From NCBI RefSeq assembly GCF_001629705.1, contig NZ_CP015378.1, positions 2,666,001 through 2,730,000 on the forward strand: DNA of 64,000 nucleotides. The letters run 5' to 3'. The stretch comes from Fictibacillus phosphorivorans (GTDB lineage: Bacteria > Bacillota > Bacilli > Bacillales > Fictibacillaceae). Made by a program: the position numbers and the translations under genes. Of the stretch, positions 8,419-16,546 are shown in pieces. Within the stretch, counting starts at the first letter, position 1. Each line of letters begins with the position of its first letter. The notes below the pieces were generated by a model. The model saw only the letters and a list, made by a program, of their open reading frames with translations. It did no database searches and was not told the origin of the DNA.

Positions 8419-9603
8419 CTATCGAACCATCAGCGTAACGTTGCCGGCTGCAATGATAATCGTTATAGCTAAGAAAAACATGATGGACACCGTCATAAGG
8501 GCCGCAAAGATAAACATGACACTCTTACCGATGATGCCTAATGATTCGACAATCGGCCCACCGCCTAAAGGCTGAAGAAGGGCTGCCGCCATGCTATAGA
8601 TAAAAGCTAGTATTAAAACTTTGATGGCAGGAAAGATCGCGAGTAGAAGTAATAATAGAGCCCCTATTATGCCTACAGAATTTTTTAGTAAGATAGAAGC
8701 GCTCATAACAGTATCTGTCGCATCTGTAAACATACGGCCGACAACCGGAATGAAATTTCCAGTTATGAATTTTGCCGTCTTGATCGTAATACCATCTGCC
8801 ACTGCTGCTGTTGCACCTTGTACGCTCATGACACCGAGGAATACTGTAAAGAAAAAGGCGAGAGCTCCCATGCTGATATTACGCAACAGCTTGGCTAACT
8901 GAGTGACTTTGTGATGTTCTGACATCGTAGAAACGATGCTTAATAGTGCTGATAGAAAAAGAAGTGGAAGTACAAAATTCTTGATTAATAGACCGCTTGT
9001 ATTTACTAAAAACAAGATAACAGGATGAAAAAAAGCGACTGAAGCGATACTTCCAACAGTTGCCATCAAGGCCAGAAGAAGAGGAATGAGTGCGATCATG
9101 AAACTCAACATATTATCGATCGCTTCTGTCGCATAAGAGATGGCAACGTGAAAACTGTTTAAAGCTAAGATGATCAAGACCATATAGATAATGCCATACG
9201 CCACTTTTGAAATGGCTGATTGATCAAATGCATTCTGGATGGATTGAAGAAGCATACTGAATACGGTGAGTAGAATTAATGTTCCAAGTAGTTTTCCGTG
9301 AACAGCAAGTTCATGAAACATGAACTTCAAAAGACCCAACATGTAACCTTTTAAGGAAAAATCTTTTTCTCCTTTTACAAATTCAATGAATGTCCCTTTT
9401 TGGCTTTCTGGCAAAAAACCGCCATATTCTTTGGAGATGCTATCCCAATATTGTTTGATCTCATCTAACTGCATGGATGAAACTTGTTGATCTACCATTT
9501 TTGAAGTGATTGAACTCGCCGATGCGGAATCTATGGGACCAAATAGGATGGAGGAAAAGAATATGAATAGAAGAATACTTGTCCGCATCATCACTTTCTG
9601 CAT
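8419..9603 (-). CDS. spoIIIAE: Stage III sporulation protein AE
   Basis: Large polytopic protein of the SpoIIIA complex. The 394 residues start with a probable signal or membrane segment (about 7-27, TSILLFIFFSSILFGPI), then a soluble stretch with the family pattern MQLDEIKQYWDSI, then about seven hydrophobic helices to the end. The family resembles transport permeases and may act with the SpoIIIAA ATPase. The start has a moderate Shine-Dalgarno (GCGGGTTGTAAAG). Confidence 0.95.
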   Translation of the reverse strand: MQKVMMRTSILLFIFFSSILFGPIDSASASSITSKMVDQQVSSMQLDEIKQYWDSISKEYGGFLPESQKGTFIEFVKGEKDFSLKGYMLGLLKFMFHELAVHGKLLGTLILLTVFSMLLQSIQNAFDQSAISKVAYGIIYMVLIILALNSFHVAISYATEAIDNMLSFMIALIPLLLALMATVGSIASVAFFHPVILFLVNTSGLLIKNFVLPLLFLSALLSIVSTMSEHHKVTQLAKLLRNISMGALAFFFTVFLGVMSVQGATAAVADGITIKTAKFITGNFIPVVGRMFTDATDTVMSASILLKNSVGIIGALLLLLLAIFPAIKVLILAFIYSMAAALLQPLGGGPIVESLGIIGKSVMFIFAALMTVSIMFFLAITIIIAAGNVTLMVR

Positions 9604-9620
9604 CTTTACAACCCGCTTTC

Positions 9621-10010
9621 TTATTTCGGAATAAGCGTCAGCACGGTCTCGATAATAACTGTTAAGATCGGTATCGCCATCACTAGAATCAGAATCTTCC
9701 CGCCTAGTTCAATCTTAGAAGCAATAGCCCCCTGACCAGCGTCTCGTGTGATCTGTGCTCCAAACTCTGCAATATAAGCGATACCGATTATTTTTAACAA
9801 CGTTTCAACATAGACCATGTTTACGTTTGCGTTTATAGCAAGTCGTTGAAGCATCGTTAGAATCTGTCCGATCTTATCAATCAAGAATAAAAAGATTCCT
9901 GCACCAACCATGAGTGTGACCAAAAAAGCAAAATTGGCTTTTTGTTCTTTAAGGACTAATGCTAAAAAAGCAGCAACCAGTCCAAAACCAACAATTTGGA
10001 TAATTTCCAA
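9621..10010 (-). CDS. spoIIIAD: Stage III sporulation protein AD
   Basis: Small membrane protein of the SpoIIIA complex, 129 residues with three or four hydrophobic helices (about 2-19, 28-50, 65-85 and 105-127) joined by short loops; YVETLLKIIGIAYIAEFGAQITRDAGQ is the conserved part. It is related in sequence to SpoIIIAC. Thirteen bases after spoIIIAC and 17 before spoIIIAE. Confidence 0.94.
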   Translation of the reverse strand: MEIIQIVGFGLVAAFLALVLKEQKANFAFLVTLMVGAGIFLFLIDKIGQILTMLQRLAINANVNMVYVETLLKIIGIAYIAEFGAQITRDAGQGAIASKIELGGKILILVMAIPILTVIIETVLTLIPK

Positions 10011-10023
10011 TCTGGCCCCCTCC

Positions 10024-10230
10024 TTAATTTTGAAACAAAAAGACGCCTTTTACTTTTTGAAACAAATCATCTAAAAGAGTAATGACCATGAAAAGAGCAA
10101 CAACAAAACCTAATAGAGTGACCCAATGTGCATAATCCTCTTTGCCGATCATCTTTAACACGGTATGAAGCATCGCGACGATTATCCCAAGCCCTGCGAT
10201 CTGAAACACTGCGTTTACATCTAATCCCAT
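10024..10230 (-). CDS. spoIIIAC: Stage III sporulation protein AC
   Basis: A 68-residue membrane protein with two hydrophobic helices (about 8-26 and 36-55), typical of SpoIIIAC, which starts MGLDVNAVFQIAGLGI. It is part of the mother-cell side of the channel. Sixteen bases after spoIIIAB, with AGGAGG close to the start. Confidence 0.94.
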   Translation of the reverse strand: MGLDVNAVFQIAGLGIIVAMLHTVLKMIGKEDYAHWVTLLGFVVALFMVITLLDDLFQKVKGVFLFQN

Positions 10231-10246
10231 CGATGGTACCTCCTAT

Positions 10247-10762
10247 TTACAGTAAGAGAATAACGATTAAAAGTCCCATGAGGACTCCAAGACTTTTGCA
10301 CATTTTTTCATAACGTTCTTGTATGTCCCTGGCTTCTTTTTCTTCACGATTAAGGTGAGCAAGTGTCAATTGAATCTGCTTCTGCTGATGCTCTTTGTCA
10401 TGCCTGCCAAGCGTCGCTCCAAATTGGCGAAGCACTTCAATCTCACCCATCTTAAAAGAAGTCTCTTTAGCCAAAACAGCCAACTGTATATCCCATGCTT
10501 CTTGCACCGAGAGTTCACCTTCTACTAATGTGTCTGATATGGTAAGGAAGAAGGTAGACAACGGTTCTTTTAAAGGTTTTCCTATATGCAAAAATGCCTC
10601 ATGAAGCGGAGTAGATCCATACATGATCTCAGCCTCCAAGGCTTGTAGTGTCACTTTTAGTTCTCTCAACTTTTTAGGACGCTCTCTTACTCGTTTTGCC
10701 CACTCAAAACCAAAGATCGTAGTAGCTGAAAGAATGGCGATCGCACCGATCCAACTCATCAT
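10247..10762 (-). CDS. spoIIIAB: Stage III sporulation protein AB
   Basis: 171 residues with one N-terminal hydrophobic segment (about 2-20) and a C-terminal one (about 155-171, LGVLMGLLIVILLL). Between them are helical stretches with LRELKVTLQALEAEIMYGSTPLHEAF and FGATLGRHD, features reminiscent of type II secretion GspF proteins. It probably works next to the SpoIIIAA ATPase; the ATG overlaps the spoIIIAA stop by four bases. Confidence 0.95.
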   Translation of the reverse strand: MMSWIGAIAILSATTIFGFEWAKRVRERPKKLRELKVTLQALEAEIMYGSTPLHEAFLHIGKPLKEPLSTFFLTISDTLVEGELSVQEAWDIQLAVLAKETSFKMGEIEVLRQFGATLGRHDKEHQQKQIQLTLAHLNREEKEARDIQERYEKMCKSLGVLMGLLIVILLL

Positions 10763-11688
10763 GCTCTACCACCAGACGATCTGTAGATCTCATTTAATTC
10801 TCCATCATAGATTCTTTGAACCGTTCCTGGTCCTTTATCGCGGCTCAAGATAACATACCTTTCAAACAATGAAAGATCTCCTAATGGTTTCATCACAGGA
10901 CGTTTCATTGCATCTTCAACAGAGCTGCCATGTGCGGTAAAAATCATTTGAACACCCGCATGCATCGCTTCTAATATCGCTTCGCCATCTTCTTTTCGAC
11001 CGATTTCATCGACGATCATCACTTGAGGACTCATCGAACGAATGAGCATCATCATCCCTTCCGCTTTCGGACATGCATCAAGAACATCAACACGTCGTCC
11101 GAGGGTATGTTGAGGGACACCTTTGATAGCACCGGCAATTTCAGACCGCTCATCTACGATTCCCACTTTAAAAGAAGGGATGTTTCTTTGTTGAACGCCA
11201 CAACTAATGACCCTCGCAATGTCTCTTAACAACGTGGTTTTCCCAGTTTGCGGCGGACCGATCAACAAGGTATTGAGCCACTTTTTTTGAAAAAGATGAG
11301 AGATCAACGGTTCAGCGATGCCAATTTTCTCTCTCGCTATCCTTACGTTAAACGAACTTATATCCTTGATGGCTTTTACGAAGCCCTGTTCAGTGATCAC
11401 TTTTCCAGCTAGTCCAACACGATGTCCGCCTGATATGGTGATATAGCCCCTTTTTAGTTCCTCTTCAAGGGCGTAGAGAGAGTGTTGACTCAATCGATTA
11501 AGTAATACTTGTGATTCTTCAGCCGAGATTGATTCCTCAGTCGGGTAATTAGGTTTGCCCGAACAAAGAATTTCCATCGGCTGTCCAATCCTAATCCTGA
11601 TCTCTTCTACAGATTGAAGGACAGATGGTGGCAAATTTCTTAAGGTATTCTGAATCTTATCTGGAAAAAGTCTAAAGATTGTCTCCAT
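10759..11688 (-). CDS. spoIIIAA: Stage III sporulation protein AA, secretion-type ATPase
   Basis: Cytoplasmic AAA+/RecA-type ATPase thought to energise the SpoIIIA channel in the mother cell. In the 309 residues the Walker A is GPPQTGKTT at 144-152 and a Walker B-like MIVDEIGR lies near 214-221; RVDVLDACPKAEGMMMLIRSM is family-typical. The length matches B. subtilis (307). It is the first gene of the operon, behind a well-spaced SigE promoter (11722-11750). Start ATG at 11688 after AAAGGAG. Confidence 0.96.
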   Translation of the reverse strand: METIFRLFPDKIQNTLRNLPPSVLQSVEEIRIRIGQPMEILCSGKPNYPTEESISAEESQVLLNRLSQHSLYALEEELKRGYITISGGHRVGLAGKVITEQGFVKAIKDISSFNVRIAREKIGIAEPLISHLFQKKWLNTLLIGPPQTGKTTLLRDIARVISCGVQQRNIPSFKVGIVDERSEIAGAIKGVPQHTLGRRVDVLDACPKAEGMMMLIRSMSPQVMIVDEIGRKEDGEAILEAMHAGVQMIFTAHGSSVEDAMKRPVMKPLGDLSLFERYVILSRDKGPGTVQRIYDGELNEIYRSSGGRA

Positions 11689-11721
11689 GACCCGTTTCTC
11701 CTTTAAGAGGCTAGTACTATA

Positions 11722-11750
11722 AAAGTATGGTGGTCATTTAAGCTTTATGC
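11722..11750 (-). promoter_or_regulatory. SigE-type promoter of spoIIIA operon
   Basis: On the minus strand GCATAAA (-35) and CATACTTT (-10) are separated by 14 bases. They fit the SigE consensus KMATATT-N14/15-CATACAMT well. About 30 bases upstream of the spoIIIAA start. SigE control of spoIIIA is established in B. subtilis. Confidence 0.75.
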
Positions 11751-11843
11751 CAATAAAAGTAGATTTGAAGTTAGAAGGGAAGATAGAGAGGTTTTTGATA
11801 GATTGTTCATAAAAACATCTGCAAAAGAGCATATCTTGATGGT

Positions 11844-11870
11844 TGGGCTTCTCATATAGTAGGAAGCCCA
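11844..11870. other. Isolated hairpin, no T-run
   Basis: Perfect 8-bp inverted repeat TGGGCTTC/GAAGCCCA with an 11-nt loop. It lacks a U-tract on either side, so it is not a standard terminator. Role unknown. Confidence 0.4.
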
Positions 11871-12114
11871 TTGGTATCAATTGATTGAAAAGATAAGTCG
11901 GAAGCCACTGTAGTAGAAAAAAGTTCAGATTGTTTATAAATATAGGGCTATATGAAGTTTATTTCCAATTTCGATCGTTTATAAGTTATTTTTTATGGGA
12001 GCTATACAAAATAGTGAGCAAAGGTTCTAAAAACTGTATGCGGAACTATACGGAATGGGGTATTTTGGGTATAAATCTCTGAAATCCTTATAAACATTCA
12101 AGAAATACCGGACT

Positions 12115-12176
12115 TAATTCCGCGAGTTTCAGCATTAATCCCGCGAGTTCTTGTCTTATATCCGCGAGTCTACAAG
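12115..12176 (+). repeat. 21-bp-period array, core CCGCGAG, three units
   Basis: The core CCGCGAG starts at 12120, 12141 and 12162, exactly 21 bp apart, preceded by TTAAT, TTAAT and TATAT. The lead-in CCGGACTTAAT and the end CGAGTCTACA match the array at 3841-3903, so both copies keep the same order of three sub-variants. Noncoding. Confidence 0.75.
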
Positions 12177-12261
12177 AATCGACAATCAGCAGGAATCAGA
12201 TACTTCAAACAAACATGCATCCATTAGCGTCCTGTTTGAAATTTACTGCATCATTACAACA

Positions 12262-12295
12262 TAAAAAAACCTCACTCCAAAAATGGAATGAGGTT
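12262..12295 (-). terminator. Terminator of efp
   Basis: Stem of 12 pairs with one mismatch (arms 12284-12295 and 12268-12279, 4-nt loop), then TTTTTTT on the minus strand. Thirteen bases past the efp stop. Confidence 0.92.
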
Positions 12296-12307
12296 CATTA
12301 TTATAGA

Positions 12308-12865
12308 CTATGCACGAGAAACGTAAGCCGCATTTCTTGTATCGATGATCAGCTTGTCCCCTTGGTTTACGAAGAAAGGTACTTGTACGATCAAGCCTGT
12401 TTCTAGCGTTGCTGGTTTAGTTCCACCAGAAGCTGTGTCCCCTTTAATACCAGGCTCAGTCTCTGCCACTACTAACTCAACTGTGTTTGGAAGTTCAACA
12501 CCAATCGTTTCACCTTGATACGTCATGATGTGAACCGTCATGTTTTCAAGCAAGTATTTCAACTCGTACTCAATTTGTGAAGCTTGAAGTTCAATTTGCT
12601 CATATGATTCGTTATCCATGAACGTGTGTGTATCTCCAGATGCATATAGGTATTGCATCTTACGGTTTTCGATATGAGCTTTAGCTACTTTTTCTCCACC
12701 GCGGAACGTTTTTTCCTGGATACCACCTGTGCGAAGGTTACGAAGTTTAGAACGAACAAATGCCGCACCTTTTCCTGGCTTTACGTGTTGGAACTCAAGA
12801 ACTTGCCAGATCCCGTTGTCAACCTCAATCGTTAATCCTGTTTTAAAATCGTTTACTGAAATCAT
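12308..12865 (-). CDS. efp: Elongation factor P
   Basis: Binds between the ribosomal P and E sites and rescues stalling at polyproline stretches. The 185 residues contain the KOW-like N-domain (1-65), whose loop [12 protein letters not shown] places the modifiable lysine at K32 (5-aminopentanolylated in B. subtilis), and two OB-fold domains, with [16 protein letters not shown] near the C-terminus. Preceded by AGGAGG. It is 21 bases downstream of yqhT and probably cotranscribed. Confidence 0.98.
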   Translation of the reverse strand: MISVNDFKTGLTIEVDNGIWQVLEFQHVKPGKGAAFVRSKLRNLRTGGIQEKTFRGGEKVAKAHIENRKMQYLYASGDTHTFMDNESYEQIELQASQIEYELKYLLENMTVHIMTYQGETIGVELPNTVELVVAETEPGIKGDTASGGTKPATLETGLIVQVPFFVNQGDKLIIDTRNAAYVSRA

Positions 12866-12886
12866 GTTTTTATCCTCCTGAATACC

Positions 12887-13960
12887 TTAACTTAACGTTA
12901 AGAGGGTTTTAGTAGCATGCGTAAGTGATTCATTGCCATCTTTTGTAATGAGTGCATCGTCTTCGATCCGAACTCCACCTAGACCAGAGATATAAATACC
13001 TGGTTCGACTGTCACAAGCATTCCTTGTTCAAGAATCGTGTCAGATTTCATTGATAGAGCTGGCCCTTCATGAACATCTAAACCAATCCCATGTCCTGTA
13101 GAATGTCCAAAGTAATCCCCATAACCTTTTGAAGCGATGTAATCACGTGTTAACGCATCTGCATCCTTACCTGTCATTCCAGGTTTGATGCCTTTCATTC
13201 CTAGCATCTGCGCATCATATACGACCTGGTAGATTTCTTTTAGCTCATCCGAAACATTTCCGATGGCTACCGTACGAGTGATATCAGAGCAATAACCTTT
13301 GTAGTATGCTCCAAAATCCAAGGTTACTAATTCACCCGTTTCAATCTTCTTATCCGAAGCAACACCATGTGGTAGGGCTGATCGGTAGCCTGAAGCCACA
13401 ATTATATCAAACGACGAAGAGATAGCTCCATTTTTTCTCATGAAGAATTCTAGTTCATTGGATACTTCCCGCTCAGTAAGCCCTGGGCGTATATACTCGA
13501 TGATATGTGAAAAAGCGGCATCGGCGATAGATGCTGCATCCTTTACTATCTTAATCTCTGATTCATCCTTAATCAAGCGCAACTTTTCCACGAGACCGGA
13601 TACAGCAACAAGTTCAGTGTTATTGTCATCTAATTGTGTCTCGTATGTACGATAAGTAGAGTATGTAACATGGTCTTGCTCGAAACCTAGCTTAGAAATT
13701 GAAAGCTCCTTCGTTAACTTTGCAACCTCTTGCGGAATCGGATCTGTATGCATCACAACACGATACCCTTCTGCTTGTTCCGCTGCTTGCGTCTTATATC
13801 TGAAATCAGTTATTAAAACGGCTTCATGTTTCGTGATCAAAAGAACTCCTGAACTTCCTTTAAACCCACTTAAATAAAACCGATTTGAAGAAGATGTAAC
13901 TAAAAGTGCATCAATATCAAACGTATCAAATAATTGCCTTGCCCGTTCTACACGATTCAT
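12887..13960 (-). CDS. yqhT: M24 metallopeptidase, Xaa-Pro dipeptidase/aminopeptidase P family
   Basis: Cytoplasmic dinuclear-metal peptidase that cleaves before proline. The 357 residues have a creatinase-like N-domain (about 1-130) and a pita-bread catalytic domain. Metal ligands are visible in LDFGAYYKGYCSDITRT (two Asp), GHSTGHGIGLDVHEGP (His), TVEPGIY (Glu) and GGVRIEDD (Glu). Orthologous to B. subtilis YqhT (PapB). Genomic linkage to efp is conserved and fits the shared theme of proline peptides. The ATG overlaps the aroQ stop by four bases. Confidence 0.94.
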   Translation of the reverse strand: MNRVERARQLFDTFDIDALLVTSSSNRFYLSGFKGSSGVLLITKHEAVLITDFRYKTQAAEQAEGYRVVMHTDPIPQEVAKLTKELSISKLGFEQDHVTYSTYRTYETQLDDNNTELVAVSGLVEKLRLIKDESEIKIVKDAASIADAAFSHIIEYIRPGLTEREVSNELEFFMRKNGAISSSFDIIVASGYRSALPHGVASDKKIETGELVTLDFGAYYKGYCSDITRTVAIGNVSDELKEIYQVVYDAQMLGMKGIKPGMTGKDADALTRDYIASKGYGDYFGHSTGHGIGLDVHEGPALSMKSDTILEQGMLVTVEPGIYISGLGGVRIEDDALITKDGNESLTHATKTLLTLS

Positions 13961-14409
13961 AACGTATCCCCTTTAAGTTGATTATGAAAAACTTGAAGAG
14001 CTAATTTATAGCTATCAAAACCAAAACCTGAAATCTGACCGATCGTAACTGGCGCAATAACAGATTTCTGTCGGAATTCTTCTCTCGCATGCACATTTGA
14101 TAGATGGACTTCGATTACGGGGACATCTACACTGGCAATCGCGTCTCTAATCGCATAACTATAATGAGTATAGGCACCTGCGTTTAGAACGATACCACGG
14201 AACTTATTTTCGGCTCCATGAATAAGGTCGATGAGATCACCTTCATTATTACTCTGTTCAAATGAAAGATCCAATAATAGTTCTTTTGAAAATAAAACGA
14301 GTTCTGTTTGAAGATCTTCCATTGTTTGCGCACCATATATGCCAGGCTCACGTTTACCTAATCGGTTTAAGTTCGGTCCGTTTATTACAAGAAAATTTCT
14401 GTTATTCAC
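13957..14409 (-). CDS. aroQ: 3-dehydroquinate dehydratase, type II
   Basis: Third step of the shikimate pathway, dehydrating 3-dehydroquinate. The 150 residues show the type II signature NGPNLNRLGKREPGIYG (catalytic Tyr), SNNEGDLIDLIH, the EVHLSN histidine and SVIAPVTIGQISGFG. No ATG is available. GTG at 14409 with AGGTG six bases upstream is my choice; GTG at 14418, adding three residues, is also possible. The gene overlaps yqhT by four bases. Confidence 0.94.
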   Translation of the reverse strand: MNNRNFLVINGPNLNRLGKREPGIYGAQTMEDLQTELVLFSKELLLDLSFEQSNNEGDLIDLIHGAENKFRGIVLNAGAYTHYSYAIRDAIASVDVPVIEVHLSNVHAREEFRQKSVIAPVTIGQISGFGFDSYKLALQVFHNQLKGDTL

Positions 14410-14431
14410 CTGAAACACCTAGCCTTCGCAT

Positions 14432-14461
14432 AAAAAAATAGAATGTTCATAAAACATTCTA
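14432..14461 (-). terminator. Terminator of yqhR
   Basis: Perfect 9-bp stem TAGAATGTT/AACATTCTA with a 5-nt loop, followed on the minus strand by seven T. It separates yqhR from the aroQ group. Confidence 0.9.
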
Positions 14462-14486
14462 TCATAGCGTCTGTTCTTTTGAATAG

Positions 14487-15002
14487 TTACGAACTCTGTG
14501 TAGATTCCTTGTTTCCTTGGGACTGGCCATGACGTTCACTGTATTCAAATGAGATCGAATAACCTACAAAAACACCATATAAGATATAGATACAAAGCGT
14601 TGTTGTTATAGTATTTTTCCCTATCGTATTCATAGGTTCCAACCCTGGAAAGATTGGATGAAGCAAGAAAAATACGATTCCCCAAAGCGCTACACCAAAA
14701 ATGATGCCTGCCCACATGGATTTGATCTTAGCAAATGCATAGCGATAAGCGATAGCGACTAAGATCGAAAGCAGAGCAATGATCAAAATACTGATCAGTT
14801 GTCCAATCCACTGAGATTTCCACTTCCCAAGTGCCCATGGCGCTAACACAAGTGCGGGACCGACCTTTGAAAAATTTAAATAGTAGGCAATAAATCCGAA
14901 ACAAGCCCAGATTAAGCCTCCAAAGAAGCCGACACCTACGACTCTGCTCATGAATGAAGACTGAGCTTCCTGTTTATTTTGTTCTAGTTTTGAATCGCTC
15001 AT
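14487..15002 (-). CDS. yqhR: Conserved membrane protein YqhR (FigP)
   Basis: 171 residues with four hydrophobic helices (about 19-40, 70-92, 98-118 and 130-152) and a hydrophilic C-terminal tail rich in Ser/Gln. It corresponds to B. subtilis YqhR, which I recall was named FigP and reported to partner SpoVAF in an ion channel that amplifies spore germination. A spoVAF homologue lies 29 kb away in this window. The start ATG follows GGAGGTGG. A SigG-like -10 element CATACTA lies at 15025-15031, but no -35 is evident and the leader would be very short. Confidence 0.88.
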   Translation of the reverse strand: MSDSKLEQNKQEAQSSFMSRVVGVGFFGGLIWACFGFIAYYLNFSKVGPALVLAPWALGKWKSQWIGQLISILIIALLSILVAIAYRYAFAKIKSMWAGIIFGVALWGIVFFLLHPIFPGLEPMNTIGKNTITTTLCIYILYGVFVGYSISFEYSERHGQSQGNKESTQSS

Positions 15003-15189
15003 TAACGACCACCTCCAACACTACTAGTATGTCCACAAAACCATTGCCCAAACTTCTCATACGTCAACCAATCATATTCTGTGTAAAACATGTATAAAAT
15101 GGGAAAAATACAATCATCCTTTGTGGAGGAATATCCGGCTTTCCTGTAGAATAGAAAGTACCTACAAAACTTTAGGCTGGGGGTTCAAC

Positions 15190-16134
15190 ATGACAAAAGA
15201 GAAAAAGCCCGCTTACGGCGGCCAGGCCGTATTAGAAGGGGTTATGTTTGCCGGAAAGCACACATATGTAACGGCAATACGCAGAAATGATGATACGATC
15301 GAGTACTTCGAACTAAAGAAGAAACCATCTCCTATCCTTTCAAAATTAAAGAAGATTCCTTTCTTAAGAGGATTTATTGCCATAATCGAAGCAAGTATGA
15401 ACGGTACACAGCATTTAAATTTTTCAGCTGAACGATTTGGCATTAACCCAGGAGAAGAAGAAAAAGAGGAAGAAGAAAAACCATCTAAATTTGCCTTTTT
15501 CTTTTCTCTAGCCATTATTGGTGTCTTATCTTTTCTTTTTGGAAAATTTGTTTTTACCCTTGTACCCGTTTTTTTAGCAGAAGCATTTCGTTTTATCGTA
15601 CCTGGGCATTTAGGACAGAATTTATTAGAAGGTTTGTTCAAGTTTATCTTTTTACTAAGCTATATCTATTTTGTTTCTCTAACACCTGCGATCAAGAGGG
15701 TATTCATGTATCACGGAGCTGAACACAAAGTAATCAACACTTATGAAGCAGGAGACGAGCTAACCGTCGAAAACGTGAAGAAGCATTCAAGACTTCATTA
15801 TCGTTGCGGCAGCAGTTTTATTCTATTTACAGTAATCGTCGGCATGTTTATCTATTATTTCTTTCCATCAGATCCGTTATGGTTAAGAATTTTATGCAGA
15901 CTTGCGCTTATTCCTGTGGTTTTAGGGGTATCTTTTGAAGTATTACAGTTAACAAATAAACTAAGAGATGTTCCGGTTCTTCGTTACCTAGGCTATCCAG
16001 GTTTATGGCTTCAACTTTTAACAACGAAAGAGCCTGATGAAAAACAAATAGAGGTTTCTATTATTTCTTTTAATGAAATGTTACGTCGTGACGCATCCTA
16101 TGAAAGTGAACTTAACGCAAGCAAAATCGTTTAA
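15190..16134 (+). CDS. yqhQ: DUF1385 membrane protein YqhQ
   Basis: 314-residue conserved membrane protein of unknown biochemical function. It has the N-terminal YGGQAVLEGVMFAGK motif, an acidic stretch EEEKEEEEKPSK and about four hydrophobic helices. The conserved core is MYHGAEHKVINTYE followed by HYRCGSSFILFT, whose His/Glu/Cys residues suggest metal binding. The start at ATG 15190 (MTKEKK) follows a weak GGGGG; the longer in-frame reading lacks a ribosome site. Divergent from yqhR and followed by yqhP after a short gap. Confidence 0.92.
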   Translation: MTKEKKPAYGGQAVLEGVMFAGKHTYVTAIRRNDDTIEYFELKKKPSPILSKLKKIPFLRGFIAIIEASMNGTQHLNFSAERFGINPGEEEKEEEEKPSKFAFFFSLAIIGVLSFLFGKFVFTLVPVFLAEAFRFIVPGHLGQNLLEGLFKFIFLLSYIYFVSLTPAIKRVFMYHGAEHKVINTYEAGDELTVENVKKHSRLHYRCGSSFILFTVIVGMFIYYFFPSDPLWLRILCRLALIPVVLGVSFEVLQLTNKLRDVPVLRYLGYPGLWLQLLTTKEPDEKQIEVSIISFNEMLRRDASYESELNASKIV

Positions 16135-16153
16135 TCATAAGGAGGTGAACCTG

Positions 16154-16528
16154 TTGCAACAGAATCATAGAAGATTGCATCCTATCATTTGGTTTGTTAT
16201 ATCACTGGCTGTTGTCGGTATTCTTTATCAACTAGTCACTTCACCTCGCCAATTATTTACGACCATTCTGATCGGAGCAGCAGTGGTCGCCGTGTTTTAC
16301 TTTATCTTCCGCAGAACATCATCGGGTGTAAACGGCAAGTATAGAAAAGCAGTCAAACAATCACAAAAACGCTATGGCACGAACCAAAAGCCGGCTAAAG
16401 CTGCCTCTCCGTTGTTTCCGAGCAAAAAGACTGCAAAGAGTTCCGCTCAGAGAAAGAAAACACGTGAACATCACTTAACCGTGATCGAAGGAAAAAAGAA
16501 CAAGAAAAAAAATCGAGCCTCCTTTTAA
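16154..16528 (+). CDS. yqhP: SA1362-family membrane protein YqhP
   Basis: 124 residues with two hydrophobic helices near the N-terminus (about 10-28 and 35-53) and a long, very basic tail rich in Lys, Arg and Ser that ends in a run of lysines. The best start is TTG at 16154, eight bases after a perfect AAGGAGG; the longer in-frame reading begins inside yqhQ. Function is unknown. The 3' end of the gene forms one arm of a terminator, so the coding and termination signals overlap. Confidence 0.85.
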   Translation: MQQNHRRLHPIIWFVISLAVVGILYQLVTSPRQLFTTILIGAAVVAVFYFIFRRTSSGVNGKYRKAVKQSQKRYGTNQKPAKAASPLFPSKKTAKSSAQRKKTREHHLTVIEGKKNKKKNRASF

Positions 16529-16546
16529 GGATTAGGCTCGATTTTT
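16508..16546. terminator. Bidirectional terminator, yqhP / yqhO
   Basis: Perfect 12-bp inverted repeat AAAAATCGAGCC/GGCTCGATTTTT with T-runs on both strands. The left arm lies within the last codons of yqhP and the right arm within the end of convergent yqhO. Confidence 0.9.

Larger units (their letters stand above)
11689..12307. other. Intergenic region, efp to spoIIIAA; no yqhV found
   Basis: About 620 bases that in B. subtilis would contain yqhV, for which I see no ORF. From spoIIIAA outward it holds the SigE promoter (11722-11750), an isolated hairpin (11844-11870), about 240 bases of AT-rich sequence with nothing I can identify, a 21-bp array (12115-12176) and the efp terminator. Confidence 0.6.

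Noticed and set aside
15121..15189. Upstream start for yqhQ
   Set aside because: The extra 23 residues have no ribosome site and no family counterpart; ATG 15190 gives the normal N-terminus.
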